DNA of 49,696 nt from Candidatus Methanoperedens nitratireducens. GTDB lineage: Archaea; Halobacteriota; Methanosarcinia; Methanosarcinales; Methanoperedenaceae. The stretch lies in NCBI RefSeq assembly GCF_000685155.1, contig NZ_JMIY01000007.1:602499-652194 (forward strand), in the 5' to 3' direction. Position 1 is the first letter of the stretch; each line of letters starts with the position of its first letter. A model generated the notes under the pieces. The model was not told where the DNA came from, ran no database searches, and worked only from the letters and a program-made list of their open reading frames with translations. Made by a program: the position numbers and the translations under genes. Shown in pieces: positions 1 through 9,750 of the stretch.

Positions 1-108
1 GGCATTTGAGGAGGGTATCACGATGGTTCCAATTTACGAGTATTTGAGAACTTGACTATATCACCCATAGATACGAGCATGACTCTCTAAAGTGGCTCTA
101 AATTAGGG

Positions 109-156
109 TTTAGGTGCAAAGATTGTGGGACGAAAATATTTTGTATAGACTTCTGA
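109..156 (+). pseudogene. possible remnant of a transposase zinc ribbon
   Basis: One short frame reads FRCKDCGTKIF before a stop. This resembles the C-x2-C knuckle at the start of IS1-type and related transposases (RCKDCGKTF-like). The frame is closed by a stop about 30 bases upstream, so nothing intact remains. Bases 2-55 also read open to a stop and could be the tail of a gene beyond the window. The other bases up to 266 show no gene I can support. The call rests on a very short motif. Confidence 0.2.
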
Positions 157-266
157 AAAAATAGCATAGAGAAATATAGAAAAATCGACACACTTCGACT
201 TATCTATATAGATTGAGGCCATCAGTACTCATAGGGTTCATCACATCTCAGCAATGCTTTCTCTCA

Positions 267-926
267 TCATCGGCACATCTCAATCTCTCTGACTATTTTT
301 TCAGCTTCTATTCGTGGATTCCTTGCATTATAAATGCTCCGCCCCACTATAACATAATCCGCACCTGCCCTGATTGCCTCTGCTGCGCTTCCACCCTGTG
401 CACCTACGCCAGGTGAGATAATCGTTAGATCACCCACAATCCTGCGTATCTCTCTCACCCTCTCAGGGCGTGTGGCTGGCGCAACAACGCCGCAGGCGCC
501 GGATTCGACTGCAAGGCGGGCAAGCTTCAGGGCTTCTGGCGCCATAAAATCAAGGGCACCGGGATGGCTCATCTCTGTGACCACGAGTATATCCCCGCGG
601 TATTCCCGCCCCACTCTTACACATTCAAGAAGGCTGTCATGCCCTGTAAAACCGTGGACGATAACTGCACCTGCGCCAGCCCTGAATGCCAGATCGCATA
701 TCAACTTAGCGGTATTCGGGATATCAGCGACTTTAAAATCCGCGATCACTGGCGCAAATTCTGATATGGTATTGATTATGCCCAATCCAGCGCCGAGCAC
801 AAGCGGGTAACCTATTTTAATGGCATCAACGTAATCTGCTACATCCTTTGATATTGCTACTGCCCGGGTTCTATCTGTAACATCAAGAGCCAGAATTAGA
901 TTTTTGTTCTTGCTTATTAATTCCAT
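267..926 (-). CDS. pyrF: orotidine 5'-phosphate decarboxylase
   Basis: Converts OMP to UMP, the last step of de novo pyrimidine synthesis, in the cytoplasm. The 219-residue protein has the normal archaeal length. The catalytic charged network [10 protein letters not shown] lies near residues 63-72, preceded by LALDV with the substrate Asp, and the C-terminal phosphate-binding part reads [12 protein letters not shown]. It is the last gene of a five-gene minus-strand operon. Its start lies inside the end of the upstream peptidase gene (44-bp overlap), with AGAGGA just before the ATG, so it is probably translationally coupled. Confidence 0.95.
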   Translation of the reverse strand: MELISKNKNLILALDVTDRTRAVAISKDVADYVDAIKIGYPLVLGAGLGIINTISEFAPVIADFKVADIPNTAKLICDLAFRAGAGAVIVHGFTGHDSLLECVRVGREYRGDILVVTEMSHPGALDFMAPEALKLARLAVESGACGVVAPATRPERVREIRRIVGDLTIISPGVGAQGGSAAEAIRAGADYVIVGRSIYNARNPRIEAEKIVREIEMCR

Positions 927-1530
927 TTAGTCCTCTAAGTTTTTCAATTCTTTTTAAATTCGGTGGATGAAAGAAAAAATCTAACTTTTGCTGGATTATA
1001 AGTCCCATCCTGTCCTTTATGCTATAATCAATCGAACTATCTTGAATAGTAACTACAGAAATAGCTTCAGCAAGAGATTTAGATGGAGATGCTTCCCTGC
1101 CTTTTATCCTGCCGTACTCACGCAGAATCATGGCCCCAATAATATCGCTTCGATATTCATCTTCATGAAGCCATTTAGATATCAAAAATAAGGCTACAAA
1201 AAAAGGAAATATATACCAGACATATTTATTTTGTACAGCTAACACTATACTTGATATTAAAAATATTATTGTTACTAAACTTAATATTAAAACTGATATT
1301 ATCGTTACTAATGATACCTGTGGCAAAATATAATGACCATATTCATGCCCTATAAATAACACCACAGCATCATCATTTACTTTATTAATATTGTCAGTAT
1401 AATAAATTGTGTTTCCTGATAATTTATTTATAAAATCGTTTTTTTTGAGTTTAATATTCGAAGAGATTAAACCCGATTGAACTAACTCGTCATGTATTCG
1501 ATGAACATTATCCCGGTCGTTCTCGCTCAT
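883..1530 (-). CDS. M48-like membrane zinc metallopeptidase
   Basis: The protein carries a zinc-peptidase signature, HEYGH at about residues 62-66, followed by two hydrophobic segments (about 72-99 and 104-119). A second acidic motif, EDEYRSD near 123-129, fits the third zinc ligand of the M48 (Ste24/HtpX) family. At about 215 residues it is shorter than most M48 enzymes and its N-terminal part is not recognisable. I place the start at the ATG at 1530 rather than the GTG at 1542, because the latter lies within the 3' end of dys. It sits between dys and pyrF in one operon and its substrate is unknown. The HExxH motif and membrane topology are seen; the family call is inference. Confidence 0.65.
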   Translation of the reverse strand: MSENDRDNVHRIHDELVQSGLISSNIKLKKNDFINKLSGNTIYYTDNINKVNDDAVVLFIGHEYGHYILPQVSLVTIISVLILSLVTIIFLISSIVLAVQNKYVWYIFPFFVALFLISKWLHEDEYRSDIIGAMILREYGRIKGREASPSKSLAEAISVVTIQDSSIDYSIKDRMGLIIQQKLDFFFHPPNLKRIEKLRGLNGINKQEQKSNSGS

Positions 1531-1532
1531 TA

Positions 1533-2462
1533 TTATCGCCACTTCGCACTTTTCGCCGCAGCCACGATTATCGGTAACGTGATCGTGGCATCCGAATACA
1601 CTGTAACCGAGCGCGCCTTCTCACCTATCTTTCCCCATGATCTGGCCTCATCCAGTGTGGCACCTGATAATCCCCCGGTCTCAGGCCTGTCCATTGTGAG
1701 CTGGATCGCATAATCAAAGGACTTTGGCGTGATAAGCATGGATTGAAGGATAAAGTTCTTGGGTACTCCGCCGCCGACTATCAATACACCGGCCCGTTTT
1801 GCCTCATAGCATCGGTCTATTAGCCCATTCATATCAGCGAAGACATCCACATTTAACTGCTCTGTCTGTTTGTATAACCATGCCTGCAGACCGATTATCG
1901 AATCCTGGATCGCCGGGCAGTACACCGGGACGTGCATATCATATGCGCTTTTTAATATCGATCCATCGTCATCGAGTTTTGAGCCTATATATGAGAGCAA
2001 CTCACTGATCGAGAGCCGATCCGGAAGGTTGCTGAACATGGGCCTAAGCTTCTCCTCAAGTTTTACAAAATGTTCCTCAGGAAGGAACACATCGTAGATG
2101 CGGTTAATGGCATGATGTTTTAGCTCTATATCATCGGTTGCATCAGTTCCCCTGTAGTGGTGAAGCCTCATTGATTCAATGATATCATGGACAAGATTCG
2201 CCCCTGTTGTAACAAGTATATCGATCTCTCTATCCCTTATAAGGTCGCTTACGATCTGCCTCATTCCCGCGGGCACCATTGCACCTGCAAGGCCGAAGAA
2301 CCTGGTGCATTCCCTGTCGCTTTGCATCTCCCTGTATATATCTACAGCCTCATACAGTCGTCCTGCCCCGAATGCACAGCCAGAGAGAGAATCTACAAGC
2401 TGGCCTGCGGTCATGTCGTGTGTTATCTTTGCATGTCTTATGGGTCGCTCTAGTTTTTCCAT
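1533..2462 (-). CDS. dys: deoxyhypusine synthase
   Basis: Transfers the aminobutyl group of spermidine, NAD-dependently, to a lysine of aIF5A, the first step of hypusine formation. The 309-residue protein matches the family length. It shows the N-terminal DMTAGQLVDSL, the NAD-fold stretch ILVTTGANLVHD, GVLIVGGGVPKNF, and the active-site segment DEARSWGK with the catalytic lysine near residue 278. It begins 6 bp after the stop of cfbE and is clearly part of the same operon. The target, aIF5A, is not in the window. Confidence 0.95.
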   Translation of the reverse strand: MEKLERPIRHAKITHDMTAGQLVDSLSGCAFGAGRLYEAVDIYREMQSDRECTRFFGLAGAMVPAGMRQIVSDLIRDREIDILVTTGANLVHDIIESMRLHHYRGTDATDDIELKHHAINRIYDVFLPEEHFVKLEEKLRPMFSNLPDRLSISELLSYIGSKLDDDGSILKSAYDMHVPVYCPAIQDSIIGLQAWLYKQTEQLNVDVFADMNGLIDRCYEAKRAGVLIVGGGVPKNFILQSMLITPKSFDYAIQLTMDRPETGGLSGATLDEARSWGKIGEKARSVTVYSDATITLPIIVAAAKSAKWR

Positions 2463-2468
2463 TTTCTA

Positions 2469-3866
2469 TTATCTGAAACATTTTACGCAGGATAAAATAA
2501 TATCCTTTTCGTTTGTCAGTTGTATTGCGAGTTCAATCCCGCAGGATAGGTTATCAGCATAATAAATACTCTTAACATTATCCTGAACAAAAGGTAGCAT
2601 TCTCTCACCCACCAGGACCAGAGCCCGGAGCTCGCTTTGATGCCTGTCAATAAAATCCGCAACTCCGCCAGGGTCAAGCCCTTCGCATACCTGCTGTGCT
2701 TCTTCTCCCAGTACCATGACGATCCGCCCGCCCTCTGGCTTTGAATATAACAGCGCCTTCTCTGCTGTATGGATATCCATGCCTGAGTTTGAGTTATCTA
2801 TGAGCACTCTCCCCTGCAGGGATGTTTTTCTCATACGTCCCTCTGCGCCTCTAAATTCCCGTATTGAGCGATCGATGGCATCATCATCTATGTCCATTGC
2901 CAGGGCCACGGCAGTTGCACACACAAACGCTGTCTTATACGAATCTATATCATAACCAGGATTTTCAGGGATATGTATCCTGCCCTGTCTTTTCCCAAGA
3001 TAGTATGCGATTACTCCACCTTTACTGCTTATGTCCTCATAGTAGACATTACACGAAGCATTAACAGTATCAGTAAATGAGATTATATTGATATCCCTTC
3101 TGCACGCCCCAAATAACCTCAGCGCATCATAATTTACCACCAGGGAGCTTCCTGTTTTTGCATTGAGTATCATCTGACGCTTTGCTTCGCTGGCCATCCG
3201 TGTGTTATTCGCAATGGGATAATCATTGGCAACCGTGGTTATGACACCGATATTGGCAAAACCAGTTCCTCCCAGTGATATCTCAAATATAACAACCTCT
3301 GGCTCGATACCTGCTTCCAGGACTGCATCAAGTGCCGACAACGTGCTGGCAGGGGTTATACTCAATCCCTTTTTGATTATCCTTCCAGTACTCCAGTCCT
3401 TCACACCCTGGCTTGTATGTGAGATTACTTTTTTCTCCCGTGATAACATCTCTGCTAACAGAATAGATGTACTTGTTTTCGCTTTCGTGCCCGTGATCTC
3501 AATTATGGTTTTATCTCTCAGGTCGTAATTCGACTGCGGAGCACTGCTGAAGGCAGATAGGATCTGCCCTGCTGCGGCGTGGTGCGATAGAACGGGTATA
3601 TTCTTATTAACCGCATCTCTGAGCATCGGATAATCAGGATCAAGGTGCACGGGGGCAATCAATACATCAAAATCATCCACATTCAGGGGTGACTGTGCGG
3701 TCGTGATACCCTCATTTTCTAACTCATCCAGTACCTCAGTAATGGTATTATATACATCAATAGCTGTTACCGATCTTACTAACTTTTTTAACTTCCTGGA
3801 TAGAACTATGCCACCATGGGTTAGATCAAGTACTGCTACTCTGGATGAACTGTTTATATACATCAA
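2469..3866 (-). CDS. cfbE: coenzyme F430 synthetase, Mur-ligase family
   Basis: Closes the last carbocyclic ring of F430, the nickel cofactor of methyl-coenzyme M reductase, in an ATP-dependent ligase-like reaction. The 465-residue protein has the Mur-ligase ATP loop GTKAKT at about residues 126-131, the central-domain region EISLGGTGFANIGVITTV, and the C-terminal Mur domain (RVLIDNSNSGMD and following). It overlaps the stop of cfbA by 4 bp, so the two successive F430 genes are coupled. Among Mur-like proteins, the neighbouring cfbA and the methanogen context favour CfbE over a peptidoglycan or pseudomurein ligase. Confidence 0.92.
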   Translation of the reverse strand: MMYINSSSRVAVLDLTHGGIVLSRKLKKLVRSVTAIDVYNTITEVLDELENEGITTAQSPLNVDDFDVLIAPVHLDPDYPMLRDAVNKNIPVLSHHAAAGQILSAFSSAPQSNYDLRDKTIIEITGTKAKTSTSILLAEMLSREKKVISHTSQGVKDWSTGRIIKKGLSITPASTLSALDAVLEAGIEPEVVIFEISLGGTGFANIGVITTVANDYPIANNTRMASEAKRQMILNAKTGSSLVVNYDALRLFGACRRDINIISFTDTVNASCNVYYEDISSKGGVIAYYLGKRQGRIHIPENPGYDIDSYKTAFVCATAVALAMDIDDDAIDRSIREFRGAEGRMRKTSLQGRVLIDNSNSGMDIHTAEKALLYSKPEGGRIVMVLGEEAQQVCEGLDPGGVADFIDRHQSELRALVLVGERMLPFVQDNVKSIYYADNLSCGIELAIQLTNEKDIILSCVKCFR

Positions 3867-4273
3867 TCTGCCAGAAGGGCTTCCTTTGCCCTTCTGAACG
3901 CCAGATCAGCAATCAATTCATCAGTTCCAAGCGGCTCAGAATAGATCAGCGTTACATCCCTGCCGTCGATTTTTATCGTGGTCCTTCTTGTCTCCCTGCT
4001 GATACCCAGGATCTGCGGTATATCCTCCATCGTGTGAACGCCGTGTGCCAGGAAAATGGGGACGGCTACTATTGTAGAGACTCCTGTACCCTGGAAGGCA
4101 TCAAGACCTTCCTTCATTGTTGGACTGTTCATATTCATAAAGCCGGTTCTGACCACAACATTACTGTACTTCTTAGCAATTAACTCTGCAACTCCTGTGA
4201 CCACATCTTTATTATGCGGATGTTTGCTTCCATGTCCAAGTGCAAGTATTCCGATTTTCTCGCTCATAATCAT
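3863..4273 (-). CDS. cfbA: sirohydrochlorin nickelochelatase
   Basis: Inserts nickel into sirohydrochlorin, the first committed step of F430 synthesis; related CbiX-S proteins insert cobalt for cobamides. The 136-residue protein is the short, single-domain archaeal form. Metal-site histidines are visible in GHGSK (His14) and in FLAHGVHTMEDIP (His77, His80). It is the first gene of the operon cfbA-cfbE-dys-M48-pyrF. AGAGG lies a few bases before the start, and a TATA-like GTTATAAGT on the minus strand near 4326-4334 could be the promoter. An internal ATG at codon 3 is an alternative start. Confidence 0.92.
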   Translation of the reverse strand: MIMSEKIGILALGHGSKHPHNKDVVTGVAELIAKKYSNVVVRTGFMNMNSPTMKEGLDAFQGTGVSTIVAVPIFLAHGVHTMEDIPQILGISRETRRTTIKIDGRDVTLIYSEPLGTDELIADLAFRRAKEALLAD

Positions 4274-4359
4274 AAAAACCTCTTTTAACCATTACAATTG
4301 CTGGGCTTTCTATAGCCGATACCACTTATAACCCTTTTGATACTCTGGGCCCTGTATAA

Positions 4360-4833
4360 TTATATCTCCTTCGTCCCCCGAAACGCACTTTTTACAACCA
4401 TCACACCTGTCTCAACATGGAATTCAAGTGTTCTTCCGTAATTTCCCCCTGTGTCGCTGGCCAGGACAGGGATTTTCATCTCATTAAGTTTTCGCATAAC
4501 AGCTTCCACGTTTTTCTCTCCGATATTCATGCCATCCCTGAAGCTGAACATGCTTGCTCCGCCCGCTATTTTAGATTTTATCCTGTTCCTTGAACACCCT
4601 TTTTGAAGCATGATCTTTACTGCCGTCTCTATGGCAGAGTCAGCAAATTTTAGCGGATTTTCCTTATATTTGGATCTCTCTATACTTGGAAGAACCACAT
4701 GGGCGAGGGCACCAATTTTTGCCACCGGATCATGGAATGAGATACCCACACAGGAGCCCAGACCTATAGTTACAAGCACGGCCGGATTATGAACTACAGC
4801 GAGCTCTGCTACTCCTACAATTATCTGCCTCAT
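4360..4833 (-). CDS. cheD: chemoreceptor glutamine deamidase CheD
   Basis: Deamidates glutamines of chemoreceptors and, in Bacillus and Thermotoga, binds CheC to tune adaptation. The 157-residue protein has the papain-like catalytic set: Thr22 and Cys28 in VTIGLGSCVG, and His45 in GALAHVVLP. The conserved KIAGGASMF and NIGEKN segments follow. It is the last gene of the cheY-B-A-R-C-D operon and starts 12 bp after cheC, the usual partner gene. The three adaptation systems (CheR/CheB, CheC/CheD, CheY) are all present here. Confidence 0.95.
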   Translation of the reverse strand: MRQIIVGVAELAVVHNPAVLVTIGLGSCVGISFHDPVAKIGALAHVVLPSIERSKYKENPLKFADSAIETAVKIMLQKGCSRNRIKSKIAGGASMFSFRDGMNIGEKNVEAVMRKLNEMKIPVLASDTGGNYGRTLEFHVETGVMVVKSAFRGTKEI

Positions 4834-4845
4834 TATACCACTGCT

Positions 4846-5463
4846 CTATCTTCCCAGTAGCCTGTTTATTGCATCCAGCATTATTGAAAGAGACATGGAG
4901 TCTGTGAATATAAGGACAGCTCCATCTATTTTCTCTGAACTTATTTTGAACTCTGTTTTCAGGAGCAGTACATAATTAACCTGATGCATCATCAGGCCAA
5001 TTATCTGATTTACTATTGCATCCGACATATCATATACCTGGAAAGGAATCGAAAGCCCTATCGATATCCCCAGAAAATTTGAGAGAGCAGAAATGTATGT
5101 TCCGTTCATTATATTGCTCATCTCATTAAGGACAGACTCTTCCATTTCATCAAAAGCATCTGTTTCTCCTGCGCTACCAAGCATCAGTTTTATCATATGC
5201 TTTGCGCTCTCCTTTGATAGCAGGAGCAGAAGAAAACCGCGCTCATCACCATTTAGCTCCTGTATTATCCCCACTACAGGGTTTTGATTTTTTACCAGTT
5301 GAGGTAATTGAAGCAGCGGTACCAGTTTTAGATATGGCAGAGATATATTCACAGGCTGATTCATCATCTTAGAAAGAGACGTGGAAGCTTGCCCCATCCC
5401 TATGTTGCCAACCTCTTTCAGTGCATCGTATTGAAAATCTGTAAGCGTTTTTATTTCATCCAT
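4846..5463 (-). CDS. cheC: CheY-P phosphatase CheC
   Basis: Dephosphorylates CheY-P and partners with CheD. The 205-residue protein has both active-site copies of the family: E17-x2-N20 in DALKEVGNIGMGQAS, and E114-x2-N117 in VLNEMSNIMNGTYIS. Two intact copies make it a true two-site CheC rather than a CheX. It lies 4 bp after cheR and 12 bp before cheD, within the che operon. A second, distant CheC/CheX-like domain is encoded at the other end of the island, in the HEAT fusion at 24854-26500. Confidence 0.95.
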   Translation of the reverse strand: MDEIKTLTDFQYDALKEVGNIGMGQASTSLSKMMNQPVNISLPYLKLVPLLQLPQLVKNQNPVVGIIQELNGDERGFLLLLLSKESAKHMIKLMLGSAGETDAFDEMEESVLNEMSNIMNGTYISALSNFLGISIGLSIPFQVYDMSDAIVNQIIGLMMHQVNYVLLLKTEFKISSEKIDGAVLIFTDSMSLSIMLDAINRLLGR

Positions 5464-5467
5464 TGTA

Positions 5468-6307
5468 TTACCTCTCTTTTTGATATATCCTTTCCCTTAT
5501 ATCAACGGCTTTGAATAATCGACATGCCTGACCTGTCAATGTCTCTGTTTTTCCCATCACGAAATAGCCTCCCTCATTTAGAGCATTATAGAAATCCAGA
5601 TAAAGTTTCCCCTGCAGTTTCTGTTCGAAATATATTGTAACATTTCTGCAAAAGATTATATCGAACCCATACAATACCGGGCCAGATATCATATCATGGT
5701 ACCTGAATCTTACCAGGCTTCTGATCTCATCGGTTACCTGGTAGCTGTCGTCATCTTTCTTAATAAAAAACCGTCCAAGCCTATCTTTACCGGTCTTCTC
5801 AAGCTGCTTTAACTGATATATTCCGTTCTCTCCCTTTTTAAGGGAATCCTCATCTATATCAGTGCCAAGGATAGAGATATTATATCTTCTTGCTGATGCG
5901 CCCAGGAATTCAAGAAGCATGATCGCTATTGAGTACGGTTCTTCCCCGTTTGAGCAGCCTGCACTCCATACCCTTATGGATCTGTTATCTACTTTTGCTT
6001 TGATCATCACAGGAAGCGCAATTCTGCTGAATGCTTCGTATGTTTCAGGGTTCCTGAATAATTCTGTGACATTAACAGTTAATGTTTCTTTTAATTTCTG
6101 TAATTCTGCATTATTATTTAAAAGGATCTCCGCGTACTCATTATAGGATTTTGATCCATTTGCCCTCAACCTGACTGCAAGCCTTCGTTTCAGATGAGCC
6201 TGCTTATATTCATCGCAGTTAAAACCTGTTTTTTTCTTTATAATAGCTTTTAAACCTGCGAACTCTTTTTCATCTTCATGCAGTGGGAAAGTGTCTGGAA
6301 GATTCAT
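5468..6307 (-). CDS. cheR: chemoreceptor methyltransferase CheR
   Basis: Methylates glutamates of the receptor signalling helices with S-adenosylmethionine. The 279-residue protein has the N-terminal helical CheR domain (residues about 10-85, ending TVNVTELFRNPE) and the SAM-binding catalytic domain with IRVWSAGCSNGEEPYSIAI at about 111-129, then ILGTDID and IIFCRNVTIYF. Length and order are normal. It overlaps cheA by 4 bp (ATGA-type junction), indicating coupled translation. Confidence 0.96.
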   Translation of the reverse strand: MNLPDTFPLHEDEKEFAGLKAIIKKKTGFNCDEYKQAHLKRRLAVRLRANGSKSYNEYAEILLNNNAELQKLKETLTVNVTELFRNPETYEAFSRIALPVMIKAKVDNRSIRVWSAGCSNGEEPYSIAIMLLEFLGASARRYNISILGTDIDEDSLKKGENGIYQLKQLEKTGKDRLGRFFIKKDDDSYQVTDEIRSLVRFRYHDMISGPVLYGFDIIFCRNVTIYFEQKLQGKLYLDFYNALNEGGYFVMGKTETLTGQACRLFKAVDIRERIYQKER

Positions 6308-8235
6308 AGCAGTGTCCCTACATCAAGTATCAACGCCACGTTTCCATCACCAAGTATGGTCGCACCAGCAAATCCCTTGATACCCTTAAGAATTCGGTTG
6401 TCAAGTTTCTTTATTATGACCTCCTGCTGGCCTATAACCTGGTCTACTACGATCCCCACATTGCTGCCCCCGCGCTCAACTACCACCACGATCATATCAT
6501 CTGAACCATTGCTATTGATACCGAACAGGGTATGAAGTCTGATGATCGGCAAAACCTCGCCCATTGTTAATACAACTTCCTCGCCTTTTATCGTTCTTAT
6601 CATGTCTTTCTTAATAGCAAGGTCCCTTACAACATTGGTAATAGGTATCGCATAGGTCTCTTTGCCAACCTTGATCATCAGGGAGCGGATGATCGCCACT
6701 GTTAGAGGCAGCTTAAGGACGATTTTAGTACCTTCACCCATTCTGGATTCAAGCTTTATCGAGCCACCAAGGGCTTCCATTTTTGTTCTCACCACATCCA
6801 TTCCAACTCCGCGTCCTGATATATCGGTTACTCTCTCTGCGGTACTGAATCCTGGCATGAAAGAGAGGTTTAGTGCATCTGAATCTGTAAGTCTGGACGC
6901 CTCTTCCTGGGTCATCAGTCCTTTAGTTACTGCTGCTCTCCTGAGCCTCCCAGGATCCATCCCCCTGCCATCGTCATCTGCCTCTATAATAACATAATTT
7001 TTTTCACGTCTTGCGGTTAATTTGATCCTGCCCCTGAGATTTTTACCAGATTTTTCTCTCTCCAGAGGGGATTCTATCCCGTGATCCACGCAGTTTCTGA
7101 GCAGATGGACAAGGGGATCGCCTACCTCATCAAGTACAGTACGATCAAGCTCAATATCACCACCCCCCATAATTAGTTCAACCTCTTTCCCCTCCTTTTT
7201 AGCAAGGTCCCTTACCATCCTTGGGAATCGGTTGAATATCTGTTCAATAGGCACCATCCTGGTTGCTATGATCTCTTCCTGCAGGTCGTTTGTCAGGCGG
7301 TTCAGGCTTGCAAGTGTATCTTCAAGGTAATCTAATTTATGATCGGCTGCAAGCTGCATCAGGCGTATTTTGTTTATAACCAGCTCACCGACAAGGTTCA
7401 TCAACGAATCAAGGCGCTCAATCCCGACCCTCACGCTCTGTACATTTTTTATTGCACTTCTTGCGGTATCATTGCTATAGTTTCTATCATCTTCTATTTT
7501 TTTGGTCTGTATCTCATCAGTACCCATGGGTTTTATGTCTACTTTTGAGATCTCCAGTGTAGCTTTTACAATATCCTCCAGTTTTTTTGAATCTTCTTTT
7601 GTTGAAACTGTTGCACTGAATACCCTATCGAATTTTCCATCATCAATATCTTTAAGCGTCGGGCTTGTCTCAATAATTTCCCCGAGCTCGGAAAGGTTCC
7701 TCAGGATAACTGCAGATCGCGCGGATTTGAGTATGCATGATTCATGAAGTGTGATGGTTATGTTGAAGACATTGCATTCTTTCTCTGACATTCCCGCAGT
7801 TCTATCAGCATCATGATGCTCTAGAGCGACGTACTGTTCTTCATCAGGTAATTCTACCCCGGCTTTTAAAAACTGTGTAATCCTCTCAAGCAGTGAAGAA
7901 ATATCATATCGAGAAGAATCCTCAGGCATTTCCACCATTTTTTCCAGGGTATCGACTATCTCAAACAGGACATCGATTGCGGGTGGGCCAAGTGTCATTT
8001 CATTCTTACGTACCCTGTCCATGAGGTTTTCCATATTATGGGTCAATTCTGCAATACTGGAGTAACCCATTGTCGCCGACATGCCCTTCAGGGTATGGGC
8101 TGCCCTGAACATCACATTGATTGTCTCACTGTTGTCAGGATCTTTTTCAAGGCTTAGAAGTGCATCATTCATTGATTGGAGATGTTCTGCTGCTTCGACA
8201 GCATACATCTCTTTATACTCGGAAATATCGTTCAT
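6304..8235 (-). CDS. cheA: chemotaxis histidine kinase CheA
   Basis: Receptor-coupled kinase that phosphorylates CheY and CheB. The 643-residue protein shows the full five-domain order. P1 has the phosphoryl His47 in AAHTLKG. A ferredoxin-like P2 lies around 155-240. The P3 dimerisation helices (ERLDSLMNLVGELVINK) follow. P4 ATPase has the N box LLRNCVDHGIE, DDGRGMD and GRGVGMDVV. The C-terminal CheW-like P5 ends ATILGDGNVALILDV. It starts 9 bp after cheB. Nothing is missing or unusual. Confidence 0.97.
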   Translation of the reverse strand: MNDISEYKEMYAVEAAEHLQSMNDALLSLEKDPDNSETINVMFRAAHTLKGMSATMGYSSIAELTHNMENLMDRVRKNEMTLGPPAIDVLFEIVDTLEKMVEMPEDSSRYDISSLLERITQFLKAGVELPDEEQYVALEHHDADRTAGMSEKECNVFNITITLHESCILKSARSAVILRNLSELGEIIETSPTLKDIDDGKFDRVFSATVSTKEDSKKLEDIVKATLEISKVDIKPMGTDEIQTKKIEDDRNYSNDTARSAIKNVQSVRVGIERLDSLMNLVGELVINKIRLMQLAADHKLDYLEDTLASLNRLTNDLQEEIIATRMVPIEQIFNRFPRMVRDLAKKEGKEVELIMGGGDIELDRTVLDEVGDPLVHLLRNCVDHGIESPLEREKSGKNLRGRIKLTARREKNYVIIEADDDGRGMDPGRLRRAAVTKGLMTQEEASRLTDSDALNLSFMPGFSTAERVTDISGRGVGMDVVRTKMEALGGSIKLESRMGEGTKIVLKLPLTVAIIRSLMIKVGKETYAIPITNVVRDLAIKKDMIRTIKGEEVVLTMGEVLPIIRLHTLFGINSNGSDDMIVVVVERGGSNVGIVVDQVIGQQEVIIKKLDNRILKGIKGFAGATILGDGNVALILDVGTLL

Positions 8236-8244
8236 GAATATCCT

Positions 8245-9309
8245 CTAAGCAGTTTGCATAATACCTTCTGCTATTTTGTTGATGGGCAGGATGTAATCCG
8301 CCAGTTCCTGTTCTATTACTGCCTTGGGCATGCCGTAGATCACACAGGTAGACTCATCCTCAGCGATTACCTTGCCGCCTGCCGATTTGAGGTTCCTGAT
8401 ACCAATATATCCATCAGAGCCCATACCTGTAAGTATCACGCCAAGCGCTCTCTGTCCGTATATAGGGATAACAGAGTTGAGAAGAACATCCACAGAGGGC
8501 CTTACACCCTGGACACGCTCCCCCTTTGTCAGTGCGATTACTTCTCTTGTCTCTCGGTTAATTTTCTGCTGTTTTATGATCATGTGGTAATCTCCAGGTG
8601 CTATAAGCACAGTACCAGGCTCCACGATATCCCCGTCTACAGCTTCCCTTACTTTGATCCTGGACTGGGAATTCAAACGATCTGCCAGGGATCTGGTGAA
8701 TCCCGAAGGCATATGCTGTACAACAAGGACTGGCGCATCAAATGTGGGCGGAAGCAGGGGTATGACCTGTTGAAGTGCCCTTGGCCCGCCTGTAGAAGAA
8801 CCTATTATGACGATTTTCTTTGGTTTTGCTCTTTTGAGATGTACTGATTTTTCTTTTTTATTACCTTTGATCTTTCTTCTATCCTGCTCTTCTATGAAAC
8901 CAAGCTTCTGGATCGAAACGCTGGCAGCAGCTTTTACTTTTTTAATCAGTTCATCTTTTACATTATCTATATCACGGCTTATCTCTCCTGATGGCTTGAG
9001 TATAAAATCCACCGCACCATAATTGAATGCCGTAATAGTAACATCCGCAGAACCGGCAGCGCTGAGAACAATAACCGGCGTTGGACATTCACTCATTATA
9101 TAACCAAGCGCCTGCAGCCCATCAAGAACTGGCATCTCTATATCCATGGTAACAACATCAGGTTTCAGTCTGGTTACCTTTTCGATAGCATCATGTCCGT
9201 TTTTTGCTCTTGCGATTACCTCTATATCAGGACATGATGCCAGAATATCACCTATGACCTTGCGCATAAACGCTGAATCATCCACTACAAGTACTCTAAT
9301 CACGGGCAT
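8245..9309 (-). CDS. cheB: chemoreceptor methylesterase/deamidase CheB
   Basis: Response regulator that removes methyl groups from receptors. The receiver domain (1-120) has the acidic pair Asp10-Asp11 and phospho-acceptor Asp56 in VTMDIEMP. After a basic linker, the methylesterase domain has the triad Ser172 (IGSSTGGP), His199 (VVQHMPSGF) and Asp299 (TGMGSDG). The length of 354 residues is standard. It follows cheY by 13 bp in the same operon and precedes cheA. Confidence 0.97.
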   Translation of the reverse strand: MPVIRVLVVDDSAFMRKVIGDILASCPDIEVIARAKNGHDAIEKVTRLKPDVVTMDIEMPVLDGLQALGYIMSECPTPVIVLSAAGSADVTITAFNYGAVDFILKPSGEISRDIDNVKDELIKKVKAAASVSIQKLGFIEEQDRRKIKGNKKEKSVHLKRAKPKKIVIIGSSTGGPRALQQVIPLLPPTFDAPVLVVQHMPSGFTRSLADRLNSQSRIKVREAVDGDIVEPGTVLIAPGDYHMIIKQQKINRETREVIALTKGERVQGVRPSVDVLLNSVIPIYGQRALGVILTGMGSDGYIGIRNLKSAGGKVIAEDESTCVIYGMPKAVIEQELADYILPINKIAEGIMQTA

Positions 9310-9322
9310 CTAGCAGACCTGA

Positions 9323-9679
9323 TTACAGATTCTTTGAAACAACTTCCAGCACTTTTGCAGCATCGAACGGTTTAATAATAAAATCCCGAGCCCCGATTTT
9401 AATTGCGTCATTCACGACCGTCTGCTGGCCTATTGAACTGCACATCACCACCCTGGCATTTTTATCAAACGTGATTATTTGTTTCAGGCACTCAATTCCA
9501 TCCACATTAGGCATTACTATATCCAGTAGCACAAGATTCGGTTTATGTTCTTTGTACTTGGATACGCCGTCAGATCCGTCAACTGCTTCTACTAACTCAT
9601 TACCTGTAGATGCAAGGATTTTCTTCAGCATCATTCTCATGAATGCCGCATCATCTATGATTAATATCTTACCAGGCAT
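9323..9679 (-). CDS. cheY: chemotaxis response regulator CheY
   Basis: Single-domain receiver of 118 residues that carries the signal from CheA to the archaellum motor. The acid pocket Asp9-Asp10, phospho-acceptor Asp53 (LVLLDIVMP) and the conserved lysine in FIIKPF near residue 103 are all present. Archaeal CheY needs an adaptor, usually CheF, to reach the motor; no CheF is recognisable in this window. It is the first gene of the che operon, about 50 bases downstream of the inferred start of the shared promoter element at 9751-9779. Confidence 0.96.
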   Translation of the reverse strand: MPGKILIIDDAAFMRMMLKKILASTGNELVEAVDGSDGVSKYKEHKPNLVLLDIVMPNVDGIECLKQIITFDKNARVVMCSSIGQQTVVNDAIKIGARDFIIKPFDAAKVLEVVSKNL

Positions 9680-9750
9680 TTTTCCTCCATTCTATTAAAA
9701 TAATTCAATAGTGTATACCATTCTCTGCAGGCTATTTTATACCACATATG

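Noticed and set aside
8176-8847. 223-codon plus-strand frame opposite cheB
   Set aside because: No protein-like composition; cheB is certain on the other strand.
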